From assembly GCF_001557235.1 (NCBI RefSeq), contig NZ_LSJI01000247.1:1-57645 (forward strand): a stretch of DNA of 57,645 nt. Reading direction: 5' to 3'. Under the pieces are notes generated by a model, which had not been told where the DNA came from, searched no databases, and was given only the letters and a program-made list of their open reading frames with translations. Source of the stretch: Phenylobacterium sp. CCH9-H3. GTDB taxonomy: Bacteria; Pseudomonadota; Alphaproteobacteria; Caulobacterales; Caulobacteraceae. The translations under genes were made by a program, and so were the position numbers. This document shows, one piece after another, positions 34,756 through 43,885 of the stretch (the first letter of the stretch is position 1; the number at the start of each line of letters is the position of its first letter).

Positions 34756-35254
34756 AACGCTCACCCTCGACCGCATTCCTACCCCCATCGGCACGGCGCT
34801 GGTGGTCACCGACGACGCCGGCGTGCTGCGCGCCTTCAACTGGACCGACTACGAGCCGCAGATGCGGGCCTGGATCGGCCGCCGCTATCCCAAGGCCGCG
34901 CTGGCGGAAGGGCAGGGGCCCCTGAGGCCGAGGTTCGAGGCCTATTTCGCGGGGCAGACGGGCGCCTTGGACGACATCCGATGGGAGGGCGCGGGGACTG
35001 CCTTCCAGAAGATGGTCTGGGAGGCCCTCTGCACGATCCCGGCCGGGCGGACCTGGAGCTATGCCCAGCTCGCCGAGAAGATCGGCCGGCCGACGGCGGT
35101 CCGGGCCGTCGGGCTGGCGAACGGCTCCAATCCGGTGGCCCTGGTCGTGCCTTGCCACCGCGTGATCGGGTCCAACGGCTCGCTGACCGGCTACGGCGGC
35201 GGCCTCCACCGCAAGCGCTGGCTGCTGGAGCACGAGGGGGCAAGTACAGTCTAG
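34736..35254 (+). CDS. ogt: Methylated-DNA-[protein]-cysteine S-methyltransferase
   Basis: 172 residues; ATG at 34736 overlaps the end of the AdaA-AlkA gene by 20 nt. Suicide repair of O6-alkylguanine by Cys140 in ALVVPCHRVIGSNG. Other motifs: FQKMVWEALCTIPAGRTWSYAQLA and RAVGLANGSNP. With the upstream fusion this rebuilds the full adaptive-response set (AdaA, AlkA, AdaB functions) in two coupled genes, presumably under self-activation by the Ada part. Confidence 0.95.
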   Translation: MTARPPETLTLDRIPTPIGTALVVTDDAGVLRAFNWTDYEPQMRAWIGRRYPKAALAEGQGPLRPRFEAYFAGQTGALDDIRWEGAGTAFQKMVWEALCTIPAGRTWSYAQLAEKIGRPTAVRAVGLANGSNPVALVVPCHRVIGSNGSLTGYGGGLHRKRWLLEHEGASTV

Positions 35255-35483
35255 CTATTGAGCTTCAAATGAATATCGTCGATATGAAAACTGTGGTTCG
35301 ACTGAAATTCAATTTTTGCGAACCTTGAGCATGGTTAGCAAAATCATAAACTACAGATGAGTTAACCAGCCAGATAAACCATTCCGAAATCGCGGCGTCG
35401 TACCTTCCACGGTGAATGGTGGGGTACGAGCTGGCGGCGGAGATCGCGCCTCGCACCCATGGGAATACTCTCTGGAGGCGTAG
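35255..35483. promoter_or_regulatory. AT-rich leader with palindromes before the RTX gene
   Basis: 229 bp, much less GC-rich than the rest. It has a perfect palindrome ATATCG-T-CGATAT (35273-35285), and GGTTCG (35295-35300) complementary to CGAACC (35319-35324) with an AT-rich loop. The ribosome site GGAGG is at 35474-35478, 5 nt before the GTG. These look like promoter/operator elements of the secreted protein gene; no specific regulator is recognised. Part could also be the end of the ogt transcript. Confidence 0.4.
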
Positions 35484-37436
35484 GTGGTCAGTATCATCGT
35501 CAAGGATTCGGCCGGTTTGGTCAGCGCCATGAAGACGGCGCAGAGCGGGGATGTCATCCAGCTTGCCCCGGGCACGTACTCGGCGTTCTGGACCCGGGAC
35601 ATCCAAGTGAACGGCAACGTGACCATCACCTCGCTGGATCCCGGCAAGGAGGCGGTCCTCACGGGCTTCAACCTCAGCAACGTGAGCGGCTTCACGTTCA
35701 AGGGGCTCGAGCTGTCCGTCAACCCGACGGGCAGTGACAATCCGTTCCAGATCTTCGGATCGAAGAACATTGTACTGGACGATCTCAACGTCCACGGCAG
35801 CCTTGACTCCAACGGCGCCAACGACGCCTCGGCGCTTCAGATCCGGGCCAGCGACGGCGTGGTCGTCAAGAACTCCGAATTCCATGACCTGAAGATGGGG
35901 ATCACCCATCTGGACGACCGGAACATCACGATCACAAACAACTCGTTCCACGACATCCGTATCGACGCCGTTCGAGGCGGTGGGTCTTCAAACGTCACTA
36001 TCAGCAAGAACTACTTCACCGACTTCGACTCAGTCGCCGGCGACCATTCGGACGCCATCCAGTTCTGGACCTCGAACGTCTCGACGCTGACCACAAACAT
36101 CGTCGTGTCCGACAATGTGATGGTGCGCGGCGCCGGGACGACGTTCCAGGGCGTGTTCATGCGCGACGAAACCGGTTCGCGGTACGAGAACGTGCAGGTG
36201 ACCAACAACCTGGTAGTGGGCTCGCTCTACCAGGGCATCATGGTCAACGGCGCGACCCACGTGAAGATCGCCGGCAACACGGTGGCTGGGCTGCCGGACC
36301 AGCTGGCCTGGATCCGGGTGGTGGGTTCGGACGACGTCGTGATCTCGGGCAACAGCACGACGAAGCTCGACCTGGCTTCCAACACGAACGTGACGCAGAG
36401 CAACAACAGTTTGCTGACCGCCGCCATCATCGACGGCGGCAAGCTGCTGCAGCAGCAGTGGATCGCCAGCCACACCGGGCTCTACAGCGGACTCACGACC
36501 ACCAAACTCGCGGCGGCCGCTGACCTCAGCGTCGCCGCCATCGAGGCGACACGCCTGCAGGTCGTGACGCTCAAGGGCACCGACGGCGCCGATCGCATGA
36601 GCGCCGACGGCGTCCACAACATGAGCATGGTCGGCGGCGCCGGCAACGACTACATGTCGAGCGGGGGTCTCAGCCACTCCACGATGGTGGGCGGGACGGG
36701 CGACGACACCTACTGGGTGCGCAGCGACTCCGACCAGGTGATCGAAGGTGCGGGCGAAGGCAACGACACCGTCTACACCACCGTCGATTTCGTCCTGCCG
36801 GATCACGTCGAAGTCCTTCGCCTAGCGGGCGTTTCCCTCGAGGGCCAAGGCAATGCGCTGGACAACAAGATATTCGGGTCGACCGGCGACGACCGCATTC
36901 TCGGGCTCGGCGGCGCAGACAACGTGCAAGGTCTCGAGGGCGACGACGTCCTTCTGGGGGGCGACGGCGCCGACATCCTGACCGGCGGCCTGGGGAACGA
37001 CACGCTCTCCGGCGACGCCGACGCGGACTCGATCAAGGGTAACGAGGGCAATGACTCCCTCGCCGGCGGCGCGGGCAACGATACGCTGGAAGCGGGTGTC
37101 GGAGCCGACACCATGTCGGGTGGCGCGGGCGCTGATCAGTTCTTCTTCCGCAACGGCGACATCAGCTCGACGGCCGACGTTATCACGGACTTCAGCCGTG
37201 CCGAGGGAGATCGGATCGCCCTCAACATGATCGACGCGAACGTCAACCTCGCGGGCGACCAGAAGTTCGCCTTCATCGGCACGCAGGCCTTCCACAAGGT
37301 GGCCGGCGAGATGCGCTACGATCTCATTGGCAGCCAGGCGCACATCCAGTTCGACACGAACGGCGATGGAGTGGGCGACCTACGCCTGATCGTCGGGGTC
37401 GGAGGCAGCCTGCAGTCAACGGACTTCATCCTCTAG
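35484..37436 (+). CDS. Secreted right-handed beta-helix protein with RTX calcium-binding repeats
   Basis: 650 residues from GTG. Residues 1-290 form a parallel beta-helix (repeated NITITNNSFHDI, NVTISKNYFTDF, VQVTNNLVVGS, VVISGNSTTKL), as in carbohydrate lyases and mannuronan epimerases. About 365-410 and 470-560 carry RTX nonapeptides (GGAGNDYM, GGDGADILTGGLGNDTLSGD). The C-terminus (about 560-650, FFFRNGDISSTADVITDFSR onward) resembles the serralysin-type end used for type I secretion. There is no N-terminal signal peptide, as expected for that route. It may bind or modify an extracellular polysaccharide. No ABC/HlyD secretion genes are in view. Confidence 0.9.
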   Translation: MVSIIVKDSAGLVSAMKTAQSGDVIQLAPGTYSAFWTRDIQVNGNVTITSLDPGKEAVLTGFNLSNVSGFTFKGLELSVNPTGSDNPFQIFGSKNIVLDDLNVHGSLDSNGANDASALQIRASDGVVVKNSEFHDLKMGITHLDDRNITITNNSFHDIRIDAVRGGGSSNVTISKNYFTDFDSVAGDHSDAIQFWTSNVSTLTTNIVVSDNVMVRGAGTTFQGVFMRDETGSRYENVQVTNNLVVGSLYQGIMVNGATHVKIAGNTVAGLPDQLAWIRVVGSDDVVISGNSTTKLDLASNTNVTQSNNSLLTAAIIDGGKLLQQQWIASHTGLYSGLTTTKLAAAADLSVAAIEATRLQVVTLKGTDGADRMSADGVHNMSMVGGAGNDYMSSGGLSHSTMVGGTGDDTYWVRSDSDQVIEGAGEGNDTVYTTVDFVLPDHVEVLRLAGVSLEGQGNALDNKIFGSTGDDRILGLGGADNVQGLEGDDVLLGGDGADILTGGLGNDTLSGDADADSIKGNEGNDSLAGGAGNDTLEAGVGADTMSGGAGADQFFFRNGDISSTADVITDFSRAEGDRIALNMIDANVNLAGDQKFAFIGTQAFHKVAGEMRYDLIGSQAHIQFDTNGDGVGDLRLIVGVGGSLQSTDFIL

Positions 37437-37512
37437 GGGTCAGGCGACCGCGGCGGGGACCCGTCTTTCCGGGCGGGTGCTCGCCATGGAGTGTCCATGA
37501 TATGGGGCTCCT

Positions 37513-38469
37513 GTGAGAGTCTCTTCCGTCGCCGCCCTGCTGGCGCTTCTCCTTTCGACCGCAGCGGCCGTCCCCGCGCTATTGGCGCAGGGCGGCCGTT
37601 TCGATGAGCGGCTGGACGTTCTGACGCACTTCGCGCCGGCGTACCTCGCCCTCTCGATCCTGGCTCTGCCCTTTGCGCTGATGGCCGCCAGGCCGGGCGG
37701 GCCTTTCGCGCTCGGCCTCGTTGCGCTCGGTCTCGCCGGCAGTTGCGCGCTCATCCTGCCGGAATTCCTCGGCGACGACGGGCGGAAGCCCGCCGCAAGT
37801 GCGACGGCGAGGCCCATCAAGATCGTTCAGTTCAACGTATGGGGGCGGAATCAGCGGGGTGAGGCCGCCGCGAGATGGATTCTCGCGCAGTCGCCGGACA
37901 TCGTCATCCTGCAGGAGGGTGGACCGCTGAGGGGGCCGCTGCTGGCGGCAGGATACCACCGGACCTGCCAGGGATGCGGAGCCGCCGTGTTTTCGCGCGG
38001 ATTTCAGGTCATCGAGCCGCGGGAGCCCGAGAACCCGCGCGGCTTCCGGTCGGTGGTTACGCTGGTGGATGAGCATGGTCCCTTCACCGTGATCGCCGTA
38101 CACCGCCACTGGCCGACCCGCTTTGCTTTGAACAACGGACAGACCGCCGAGTTTCGAGAGGTGGTCAGCCGCTACCCGCGCGAGCGGATGATCATCGCCG
38201 GCGACTTCAACTCCACGCCGTGGTCCTTTGCCCGCCACCGCGATGACCGCGAGTTCGGCCTGATCCGCCGAACGCGTGCTCTGTTCACCTGGCCCGCCGA
38301 GAAGATCAGCCACAATCGGCTACCGGCCCCGTTCCCCTATCTGCCTATCGATCACGTCTATGCCGGGCCCGGGTGGGCCACGGTCAGCGTAGAACGGGGG
38401 CCCCGCCTCGGCTCGGATCACTATCCCGTGGTTGTCACCCTGGCGCCTCGAGACCCCGCCGCCAGATGA
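37513..38469 (+). CDS. Endonuclease/exonuclease/phosphatase-family hydrolase, membrane-anchored
   Basis: 318 residues from GTG with GGGG 5 nt upstream. Residues 1-90 contain a signal-like segment and two further hydrophobic helices; the catalytic domain follows: IKIVQFNVWGRNQ (Asn), DIVILQEGG (Glu), VIAVHRHWPT (His), MIIAGDFNSTPWS (Asp/Asn), and the end YLPIDHVYAGPGW with GSDHYPVVVTL (Asp/His). Substrates of this metal-dependent fold include DNA, phospholipids and inositol phosphates. The membrane start followed by an outside EEP domain resembles YafD-like proteins. The following gene is 82 bp away. Confidence 0.87.
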   Translation: MRVSSVAALLALLLSTAAAVPALLAQGGRFDERLDVLTHFAPAYLALSILALPFALMAARPGGPFALGLVALGLAGSCALILPEFLGDDGRKPAASATARPIKIVQFNVWGRNQRGEAAARWILAQSPDIVILQEGGPLRGPLLAAGYHRTCQGCGAAVFSRGFQVIEPREPENPRGFRSVVTLVDEHGPFTVIAVHRHWPTRFALNNGQTAEFREVVSRYPRERMIIAGDFNSTPWSFARHRDDREFGLIRRTRALFTWPAEKISHNRLPAPFPYLPIDHVYAGPGWATVSVERGPRLGSDHYPVVVTLAPRDPAAR

Positions 38470-38551
38470 CAAACATTTCACGTTCCGCCCGCTCCCGTTT
38501 TGCGTGGTCCTGCCGTATAGCAACGGTAGGCGGAATCGCAGGGGTGGGCCC

Positions 38552-38785
38552 ATGGCGACATTGACGGAAATGGTGGCCGCGGTCGTCGTGCATTCGTCGG
38601 CGGCCGCCTTCTCGCATTTCGGTGTGACCATCGACACGCCCAAGGTCGAGGCGCCCCGGCCGGCCGCCTCGGCGGCGGACCAGCGGACGATCGCCCGCTC
38701 GCCCCGGCAGCCGCCGCCCGCCGAACGGGTGCTGAAGGCGAACTGCTCCGAGCCCCACGCCCGCACGCCCGTCGTCAAGGCCTGA
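38552..38785 (+). CDS. Small hypothetical protein, 77 residues
   Basis: ATG at 38552 with AGGGG upstream. The product starts with a hydrophobic helix (MATLTEMVAAVVVHSSAAAF), followed by a proline/alanine/arginine-rich, probably disordered part ending ARTPVVKA. A single Cys in KANCSEPH. No family recognised. The coding pattern is weak because of its low complexity and a frame also exists on the other strand, so it is given modest confidence. Confidence 0.45.
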   Translation: MATLTEMVAAVVVHSSAAAFSHFGVTIDTPKVEAPRPAASAADQRTIARSPRQPPPAERVLKANCSEPHARTPVVKA

Positions 38786-38930
38786 CCTTCCGCGGCATTC
38801 CGCCGTCCGGCGTCCGAATCATCCGTCCGCCTGTTTGCGTCGGCTCGCGCCGAGGGTAATCCTGCGCGCCTGGATAGATGGGCGCCGGCATCGGCGCGCT
38901 GGCCGGACAGTCGGGAAGGAACGGGCGTAG

Positions 38931-41435
38931 ATGAGGTTCTCCAAGCGGCCGCGACCGATGGACTTCGGGGGCCCGGACGAGGATCCCCACGCGGCTGAGC
39001 CGGCCAACCGGGCGGCGGAGCGCGTGGAGGCGCCGGAGCCGGTCGGATTTCGCACGATGGAAGCCCCCCGAGGCGCCCACGCCGTCGTCATGCCCGGCGC
39101 GCGCGCCGTGGCGGCGCCCGGCGAACCCGATGCCTATGCCGAGTTCGACCTGGACGACCCGCCTCCATCCGGCTGGCCGACCTGGCTGATCGCTTTCGCC
39201 GTGGCGGCGCTCTGGGCGCTGGCGCCCATCGCCTTCGCGGTCGGCTATCGCAACAAGGTCGCCCCTCTCCAGGACGACGCCTTCGCGTTGACCGTCTTCG
39301 CCCTGCTCGCCGTCGGTCCAGCCGTCTTCGTCCTAGGCGCCGCCTATCTGATCCGCCAGGCGCAGAAGCTGGGGTACGAGACCCGCCGCGCCCGGGCGAT
39401 GGCCGAGGACATGCTGGCGCCCGCCGTCGCCGCCGCGGCCCGGGCCGGCGACGTCACCTTGGCGGTGCGCGAAGAGATCGAGCGCGCCGCCGCCGCCGCG
39501 GACGAGGCGCGCGAGACCCTGCTCGCCATGCGCGAAGCCCTGGCGTTCGAGACCGACAAGCTGACGGGGACGACGGCCCAGTCGGCGCGCGCCGCCCAGG
39601 AACTTGCGTCCACCCTGGGCCGCGAGCGGGCCGAGATGGCCGGCCTCGCCCAGACCCTCGACGCCCAGGCCAACAGGGTCACCGACGCCGTCGCGCAACA
39701 GGCGCGGATGATCACAGAGGCCACCGGCGTGGCCGAGACGCAGATCCGCGAAGCCGAGGGCGTCCTCCAGGCCCGGGCCGCCGATCTGGCGGCGGCGGCC
39801 GGGGAGGCGAGCGGCGCCGCGCGGACCGCCGGCGAGGATCTCACCCGGCACATCGCCCGCCTCGAGACCGCCGGTCTCGGCGTCGCCGACCAAGTGCGGG
39901 CGGTCGAGGCCGGCCTCACCGAGCAGCGCGCCGCCCTCGTGGCCCTGAGCCAGACGCTGAAGGGCGATCATGAGGCGTTCGCGGCCAACGCCGATGTCCA
40001 TGCGGCCACCCTGGGGCAGTTCATCGACCAGGCTCGGGCCTCGGCCGCGGAGATGAGCGAGCGCGCCATCACCGGCGGAGAGCAGCTTCGGCGCCTGATG
40101 TCGGATGCGGCGCTGCAGTTCCGCGACATCGCCGAGACCGCCAAGGCCGAGCGCGAGGAGTTCGGCCAGTCGACCCTGCAATCGCTGGAGGCGGTGTCGG
40201 CCGCCGCCGCCGACCAAAGGGCGCAGCTGGAGGCCCAGACCCGCGCGGCCATCGAAGCCCTGGCCAAAGCGGCCGAAGAGACCCGGGCCGCGGCCGCCCG
40301 CCACGCCGGCACGGCGCGCGAACAGGTCGACCAGCTCTCCGAGGCGGCGTTCAGCGCGGGCCAGAAGGCCAACCAGGTGTTCGAGGCGCGGCTGGAGGAA
40401 GCGAGGGCGCTGGTCGAGCAGTCCTCCAGGATGGTCGAGGAGGCGGGCGCGGTCACGGCGCGCAAGCTGGAGGACGGCGCCAAGGCGGCGCGGGCCACCC
40501 TGGACGAGTTGGCCGCCATGATGGCCGAGCTGGAGGCGCGGGCGGCGAGGCTGCCGGCCGCGGCCGCCGGCCAGGCCGACCGCGTCCGGGCCGCCGTCGC
40601 GGACGGGATGGACGAACTGATGGCCCAGGCCCGCCGCACGGCCGAGGAAGCCCAGGCCATCGACGCCGCCTTCCAGGATCGGGTGCGCCGCAATTTCGAG
40701 ATGCTGTCGGAGGCGGTGAAGCTGATGGGCGTGGCGGCCGTCGCGGCGCCCCCCATCGCGCCGCCACCGCCGTCGGCGCCGGTTCGTAAGGCGAAGGCGT
40801 CGCCTCCGCCGCCCGCCGACGAGGACGTCGAAGAGGCGCTCGACCTGGGAACGCCCATCGAGCCGGCGGGCGCCGCGCTGGCCGATCGGATTGGCCTGCG
40901 CAACCGGATCCGCCTGACGCCGACGGCCACCGACCGAGAGTTCTCGGCGGTGTTCGAGGCCGCGGGCGGGCCGCCTGCCGCGCCGCCCGGGACCGAGGCC
41001 GAGGACGGGGATGAGGGTGGCGAGACCTGGACCTGGAAGGACCTGCTGGCCTCCCTGGACGGCGCCGACGGCGAGGGCGAGCGACTGGAGGACCTGCTGG
41101 GCGCCGAACTGGCCCGCATGGGGGTCGACCCGGCGAAGCTGCTGCCCGGCGGGCGCATCGAGGAGATCGCGGCCGCGCTGCAGACGGGCGACCGCGACGG
41201 CGGCCGGGAGGTGGTGCGCAAGCTGGCGCCGGCCGCCACGCGCCGCATCGCCCGCCGGCTCTTCACCGACGACGACGTGAAGCGCCGCACCGAGATCTAC
41301 CTGCGCCGCTACAAGACGCTGATCGACGACGCCGTCCAGCGGGATCCGGCGGGCCTGCTGCTGTCAGGCATGCTCGCGGCGGACGGCGGGCGCGTGTTCC
41401 TGCTGCTGGACGCCGCCGCGGGCGACATGATCTAG
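38931..41435 (+). CDS. tipN: TipN-like polar coiled-coil membrane protein
   Basis: 834 residues. Layout: disordered acidic N-terminus (1-80), two membrane helices (about 84-105 and 117-141), an Ala/Glu-rich coiled coil from about 145 to 600, a proline-rich linker (PPIAPPPPSAPVRKAKASPP) and a conserved C-terminal globular part ending LLSGMLAADGGRVFLLLDAA. This is the architecture of Caulobacter TipN (two N-terminal helices plus long coiled coil, near 890 residues), a birth-scar polarity marker that guides division-axis, chromosome and flagellum placement. The assignment rests on architecture and taxonomic context; a generic coiled-coil membrane protein is the alternative. Confidence 0.65.
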   Translation: MRFSKRPRPMDFGGPDEDPHAAEPANRAAERVEAPEPVGFRTMEAPRGAHAVVMPGARAVAAPGEPDAYAEFDLDDPPPSGWPTWLIAFAVAALWALAPIAFAVGYRNKVAPLQDDAFALTVFALLAVGPAVFVLGAAYLIRQAQKLGYETRRARAMAEDMLAPAVAAAARAGDVTLAVREEIERAAAAADEARETLLAMREALAFETDKLTGTTAQSARAAQELASTLGRERAEMAGLAQTLDAQANRVTDAVAQQARMITEATGVAETQIREAEGVLQARAADLAAAAGEASGAARTAGEDLTRHIARLETAGLGVADQVRAVEAGLTEQRAALVALSQTLKGDHEAFAANADVHAATLGQFIDQARASAAEMSERAITGGEQLRRLMSDAALQFRDIAETAKAEREEFGQSTLQSLEAVSAAAADQRAQLEAQTRAAIEALAKAAEETRAAAARHAGTAREQVDQLSEAAFSAGQKANQVFEARLEEARALVEQSSRMVEEAGAVTARKLEDGAKAARATLDELAAMMAELEARAARLPAAAAGQADRVRAAVADGMDELMAQARRTAEEAQAIDAAFQDRVRRNFEMLSEAVKLMGVAAVAAPPIAPPPPSAPVRKAKASPPPPADEDVEEALDLGTPIEPAGAALADRIGLRNRIRLTPTATDREFSAVFEAAGGPPAAPPGTEAEDGDEGGETWTWKDLLASLDGADGEGERLEDLLGAELARMGVDPAKLLPGGRIEEIAAALQTGDRDGGREVVRKLAPAATRRIARRLFTDDDVKRRTEIYLRRYKTLIDDAVQRDPAGLLLSGMLAADGGRVFLLLDAAAGDMI

Positions 41436-41471
41436 CGGGAACCGGCCGCCGGCGCGCGGCTTTCACTGCCC

Positions 41472-41879
41472 ATGGACGAAGACCGTGACCGCGCGCATCG
41501 GGCCTGGCGGCGGGCCGAACGTGTGAAGCAGCTCTCGGACCGTGTGGTCGGCTTCGGCCCATGGGGCCTGGGCGTCGACGGCGTGTTGGCCTGGGTGCCG
41601 GTGGCGGGAACGGTCTATTCCGTGGGCGCCGCGGCCCTGCTGCTCGCCGAGGCGGTCCAGGCCGGCGCATCGCGCAAGACCATCGGGCGGATGGCGGCCT
41701 ATCTCGGCCTCGATAGCGTCGCTTCCGGCGTGCCGCTGATCGGCTGGGCCATCGACACCCTGTTCACCGGCCACGCCTTCGCCGCCCGGGCCCTCCAGAA
41801 GGACATCGAACGCCGGCACGGGCGGCCCGCGGACGAGACGCCGGCGAAGCTCGATCTGAATCTGGTCACCGGTCGTTAG
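41472..41879 (+). CDS. DUF4112 small membrane protein
   Basis: 135 residues. Contains the DUF4112 pattern: KQLSDRVVGFGPWGLGVDGV, AWVPVAGTVYSVGAAALLLAEA, RMAAYLGLDSVASGVPLIGW and IDTLFTGHAFAARALQKDIE. Two to three hydrophobic segments. Function unknown in the literature I know. It starts 36 bp after the TipN-like gene and may be co-transcribed with it. Confidence 0.88.
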   Translation: MDEDRDRAHRAWRRAERVKQLSDRVVGFGPWGLGVDGVLAWVPVAGTVYSVGAAALLLAEAVQAGASRKTIGRMAAYLGLDSVASGVPLIGWAIDTLFTGHAFAARALQKDIERRHGRPADETPAKLDLNLVTGR

Positions 41880-41912
41880 CGGGTCGTGACCCATAACCAA
41901 CCGCCTTGAACC

Positions 41913-41938
41913 GGCCTCCTTTCATAGTAAGGAGGGCC
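41913..41938 (+). promoter_or_regulatory. Hairpin in front of rmlB
   Basis: GGCCTCCTT (41913-41921) pairs with AAGGAGGGCC (41929-41938) with one bulged G and a 7-nt loop, 25 nt before the rmlB TTG start. It may be the terminator of the DUF4112 gene or a leader structure of rmlB. It also has a sequence like a ribosome site (AAGGAGG) inside the stem, with no start nearby. Function uncertain. Confidence 0.4.
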
Positions 41939-41963
41939 GTCGTTTGCAGCGCCGGGGGCGTCA

Positions 41964-43013
41964 TTGAAGATCCTGATTACGGGCGGAGCGGGCTTCATCG
42001 GGTCTGCGGTCGTACGCCGCGCCATGGCCGATGGCCATCAGGTCGTGAACCTGGACGCGCTGACCTATTCAGCCAACCTCGACAACGTCGAGAGCGTGGC
42101 CAGCCAGCCCGGTTACGTGTTCGAGCACGTCGACATCTGCGACCGCGCCAAGGTCGAGGCGGTGTTCGAGACGCACCAGCCCGATGCGGTGATGCATCTG
42201 GCCGCCGAGAGTCACAACGACCGGGCCATCGAGGGGCCGCTGGATTTCGTCCGCTCCAACATCCTGGGCACGGCGATCCTCCTGGAGGTGGCTCGCGCCT
42301 ACTGGAACAGGCTCGACGGCGCCCGCAAGGACGCGTTCCGCTTCCACCACATCTCCACCGACGAGGTGTTCGGCGCCTTGGGCGAGGACGGGGACTTCAC
42401 CGAAGAGACGCCCTACGATCCGCGTTCGCCTTATTCGGCGTCGAAGGCTTCGTCCGACCATCTGGTCCGGGCCTGGGGGCACACCTACAAGTTCCCGGTG
42501 GTCATCACGAATTGCTCGAACAACTACGGCCCGTACCAATTCCCCGAGAAGCTGATCCCGACGGTGATCACCCGGGCGCTGGAAGGGAAGACCATCCCGG
42601 TCTACGGCGACGGCCGCCAAGTGCGCGACTGGCTGCACGTGGACGACCACGCCGAGGCGCTGCTGCTGGTCCTGGCCAAGGGCAAGCTGGGCGACACCTA
42701 CTGCATCGGTGGCGACGCCTCGAAACGCAACCTCGAGGTCATCAAGATCATCTGCGCCCACCTCGACAAGATGGCGCCCGCCAACACCAGCCACGCCGAC
42801 AAGATCACCTTCGTCACCGACCGCCCGGGCCACGACTTCCGCTACTCGATCGACGCCACCAAGCTTGAGCGCGAATTGGGCTGGACGCCGCGGATGCCGC
42901 TGGACGCCGGGCTCGAGGACACCGTGCGCTGGTACGTGGACAACTACGCGTGGGTCGAGCGGATCCGTGAGCGCGGCTTCCATTCGGACCGTCTGGGACT
43001 GGTGAAGGCATGA
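41964..43013 (+). CDS. rmlB: dTDP-glucose 4,6-dehydratase
   Basis: 349 residues from a [23 protein letters not shown] is the expected N-terminus and GGGGGC lies upstream. Extended SDR: NAD site [36 protein letters not shown] and active-site [12 protein letters not shown], with [14 protein letters not shown] and [17 protein letters not shown]. It converts dTDP-glucose to dTDP-4-keto-6-deoxyglucose on the way to dTDP-rhamnose and other deoxysugars. Its stop overlaps the rmlA start (ATGA). rmlC and rmlD are not in the window. Confidence 0.96.
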   Translation: MKILITGGAGFIGSAVVRRAMADGHQVVNLDALTYSANLDNVESVASQPGYVFEHVDICDRAKVEAVFETHQPDAVMHLAAESHNDRAIEGPLDFVRSNILGTAILLEVARAYWNRLDGARKDAFRFHHISTDEVFGALGEDGDFTEETPYDPRSPYSASKASSDHLVRAWGHTYKFPVVITNCSNNYGPYQFPEKLIPTVITRALEGKTIPVYGDGRQVRDWLHVDDHAEALLLVLAKGKLGDTYCIGGDASKRNLEVIKIICAHLDKMAPANTSHADKITFVTDRPGHDFRYSIDATKLERELGWTPRMPLDAGLEDTVRWYVDNYAWVERIRERGFHSDRLGLVKA

Positions 43014-43885
43014 GGCGCGGGATCGTCCTGGCCGGCGGCGCCGGCACCCGGCTGCATCCCCTGACCATCGCGGTCAGCAAGCAGCTGCTGCCGGTCTACG
43101 ACAAACCGATGATCTATTATCCGCTGTCGGTGCTGTTTCTGGCCGGCATCCGCGAGATCCTGATCATCACCACGGCCGAGGACCAGGCGGGCTTCAAGCG
43201 GCTCCTGGGCGACGGCTCGCGGTTCGGCGTGCGGTTCGAATATGTGATCCAGCCGACGCCGGGCGGCCTGGCGGAGGCCTACCTGCTGGGCGAGGAGTTC
43301 GTCGGCGGCGAGCCGTCGACCCTGATCCTCGGCGACAACATCTTCTTCGGCCAGAACTTCGTGCAGATGCTGAAGAACGCCGATGCGCGCCGGGACGGCG
43401 CCACGGTGTTCGGCTATCCGGTGCACGATCCGGAACGCTACGGTGTGGTGGAGCTGTCCGCCGACAACCGGGCGCTCTCCATCGAGGAGAAGCCGGCCAA
43501 GCCCAAGTCGAACTACGCGGTCACCGGCCTCTATTTCTATGACGGCCGCGCCAGCGAGATCGCCAAGACGCTGGAGCGCTCCGCCCGGGGCGAGCTCGAA
43601 ATCACCGCCCTGAACGACGTCTACCTGCAGGAAGGCAAGCTGCACGTGGAGCTCTTGGGCCGCGGCTTCGCCTGGGAGGACGCCGGCACGCACGACAGCC
43701 TGATCGGGGCGGGCGAGTTGATCCGCGTGTTCGAACAGCGCCAGGGCCTACGTATCGGCTGCCTGGAAGAGATCGCCTTCGAGAACGGCTGGATCGATTC
43801 GGCCGAGCTCATGAAGTCGGCCGAATTCCAGGGCAAGAGCGAGTACGGGCGCTACCTGCGAGGACTCGCGTCGGGCGCGAAGTAG
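43010..43885 (+). CDS. rmlA: Glucose-1-phosphate thymidylyltransferase
   Basis: 291 residues. Makes dTDP-glucose from dTTP and glucose-1-phosphate. Motifs: [17 protein letters not shown] (nucleotide site), [81 protein letters not shown] and [15 protein letters not shown]. Overlaps rmlB by 4 nt, so the two are translated together and supply deoxysugar precursor to the surrounding glycan genes. Confidence 0.97.
   Translation: MRRGIVLAGGAGTRLHPLTIAVSKQLLPVYDKPMIYYPLSVLFLAGIREILIITTAEDQAGFKRLLGDGSRFGVRFEYVIQPTPGGLAEAYLLGEEFVGGEPSTLILGDNIFFGQNFVQMLKNADARRDGATVFGYPVHDPERYGVVELSADNRALSIEEKPAKPKSNYAVTGLYFYDGRASEIAKTLERSARGELEITALNDVYLQEGKLHVELLGRGFAWEDAGTHDSLIGAGELIRVFEQRQGLRIGCLEEIAFENGWIDSAELMKSAEFQGKSEYGRYLRGLASGAK

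Noticed and set aside
35265..35951. Minus-strand frame of about 228 codons spanning the RTX gene start and its leader
   Set aside because: No domain, starts inside the beta-helix gene and ends in AT-rich leader; a shadow.
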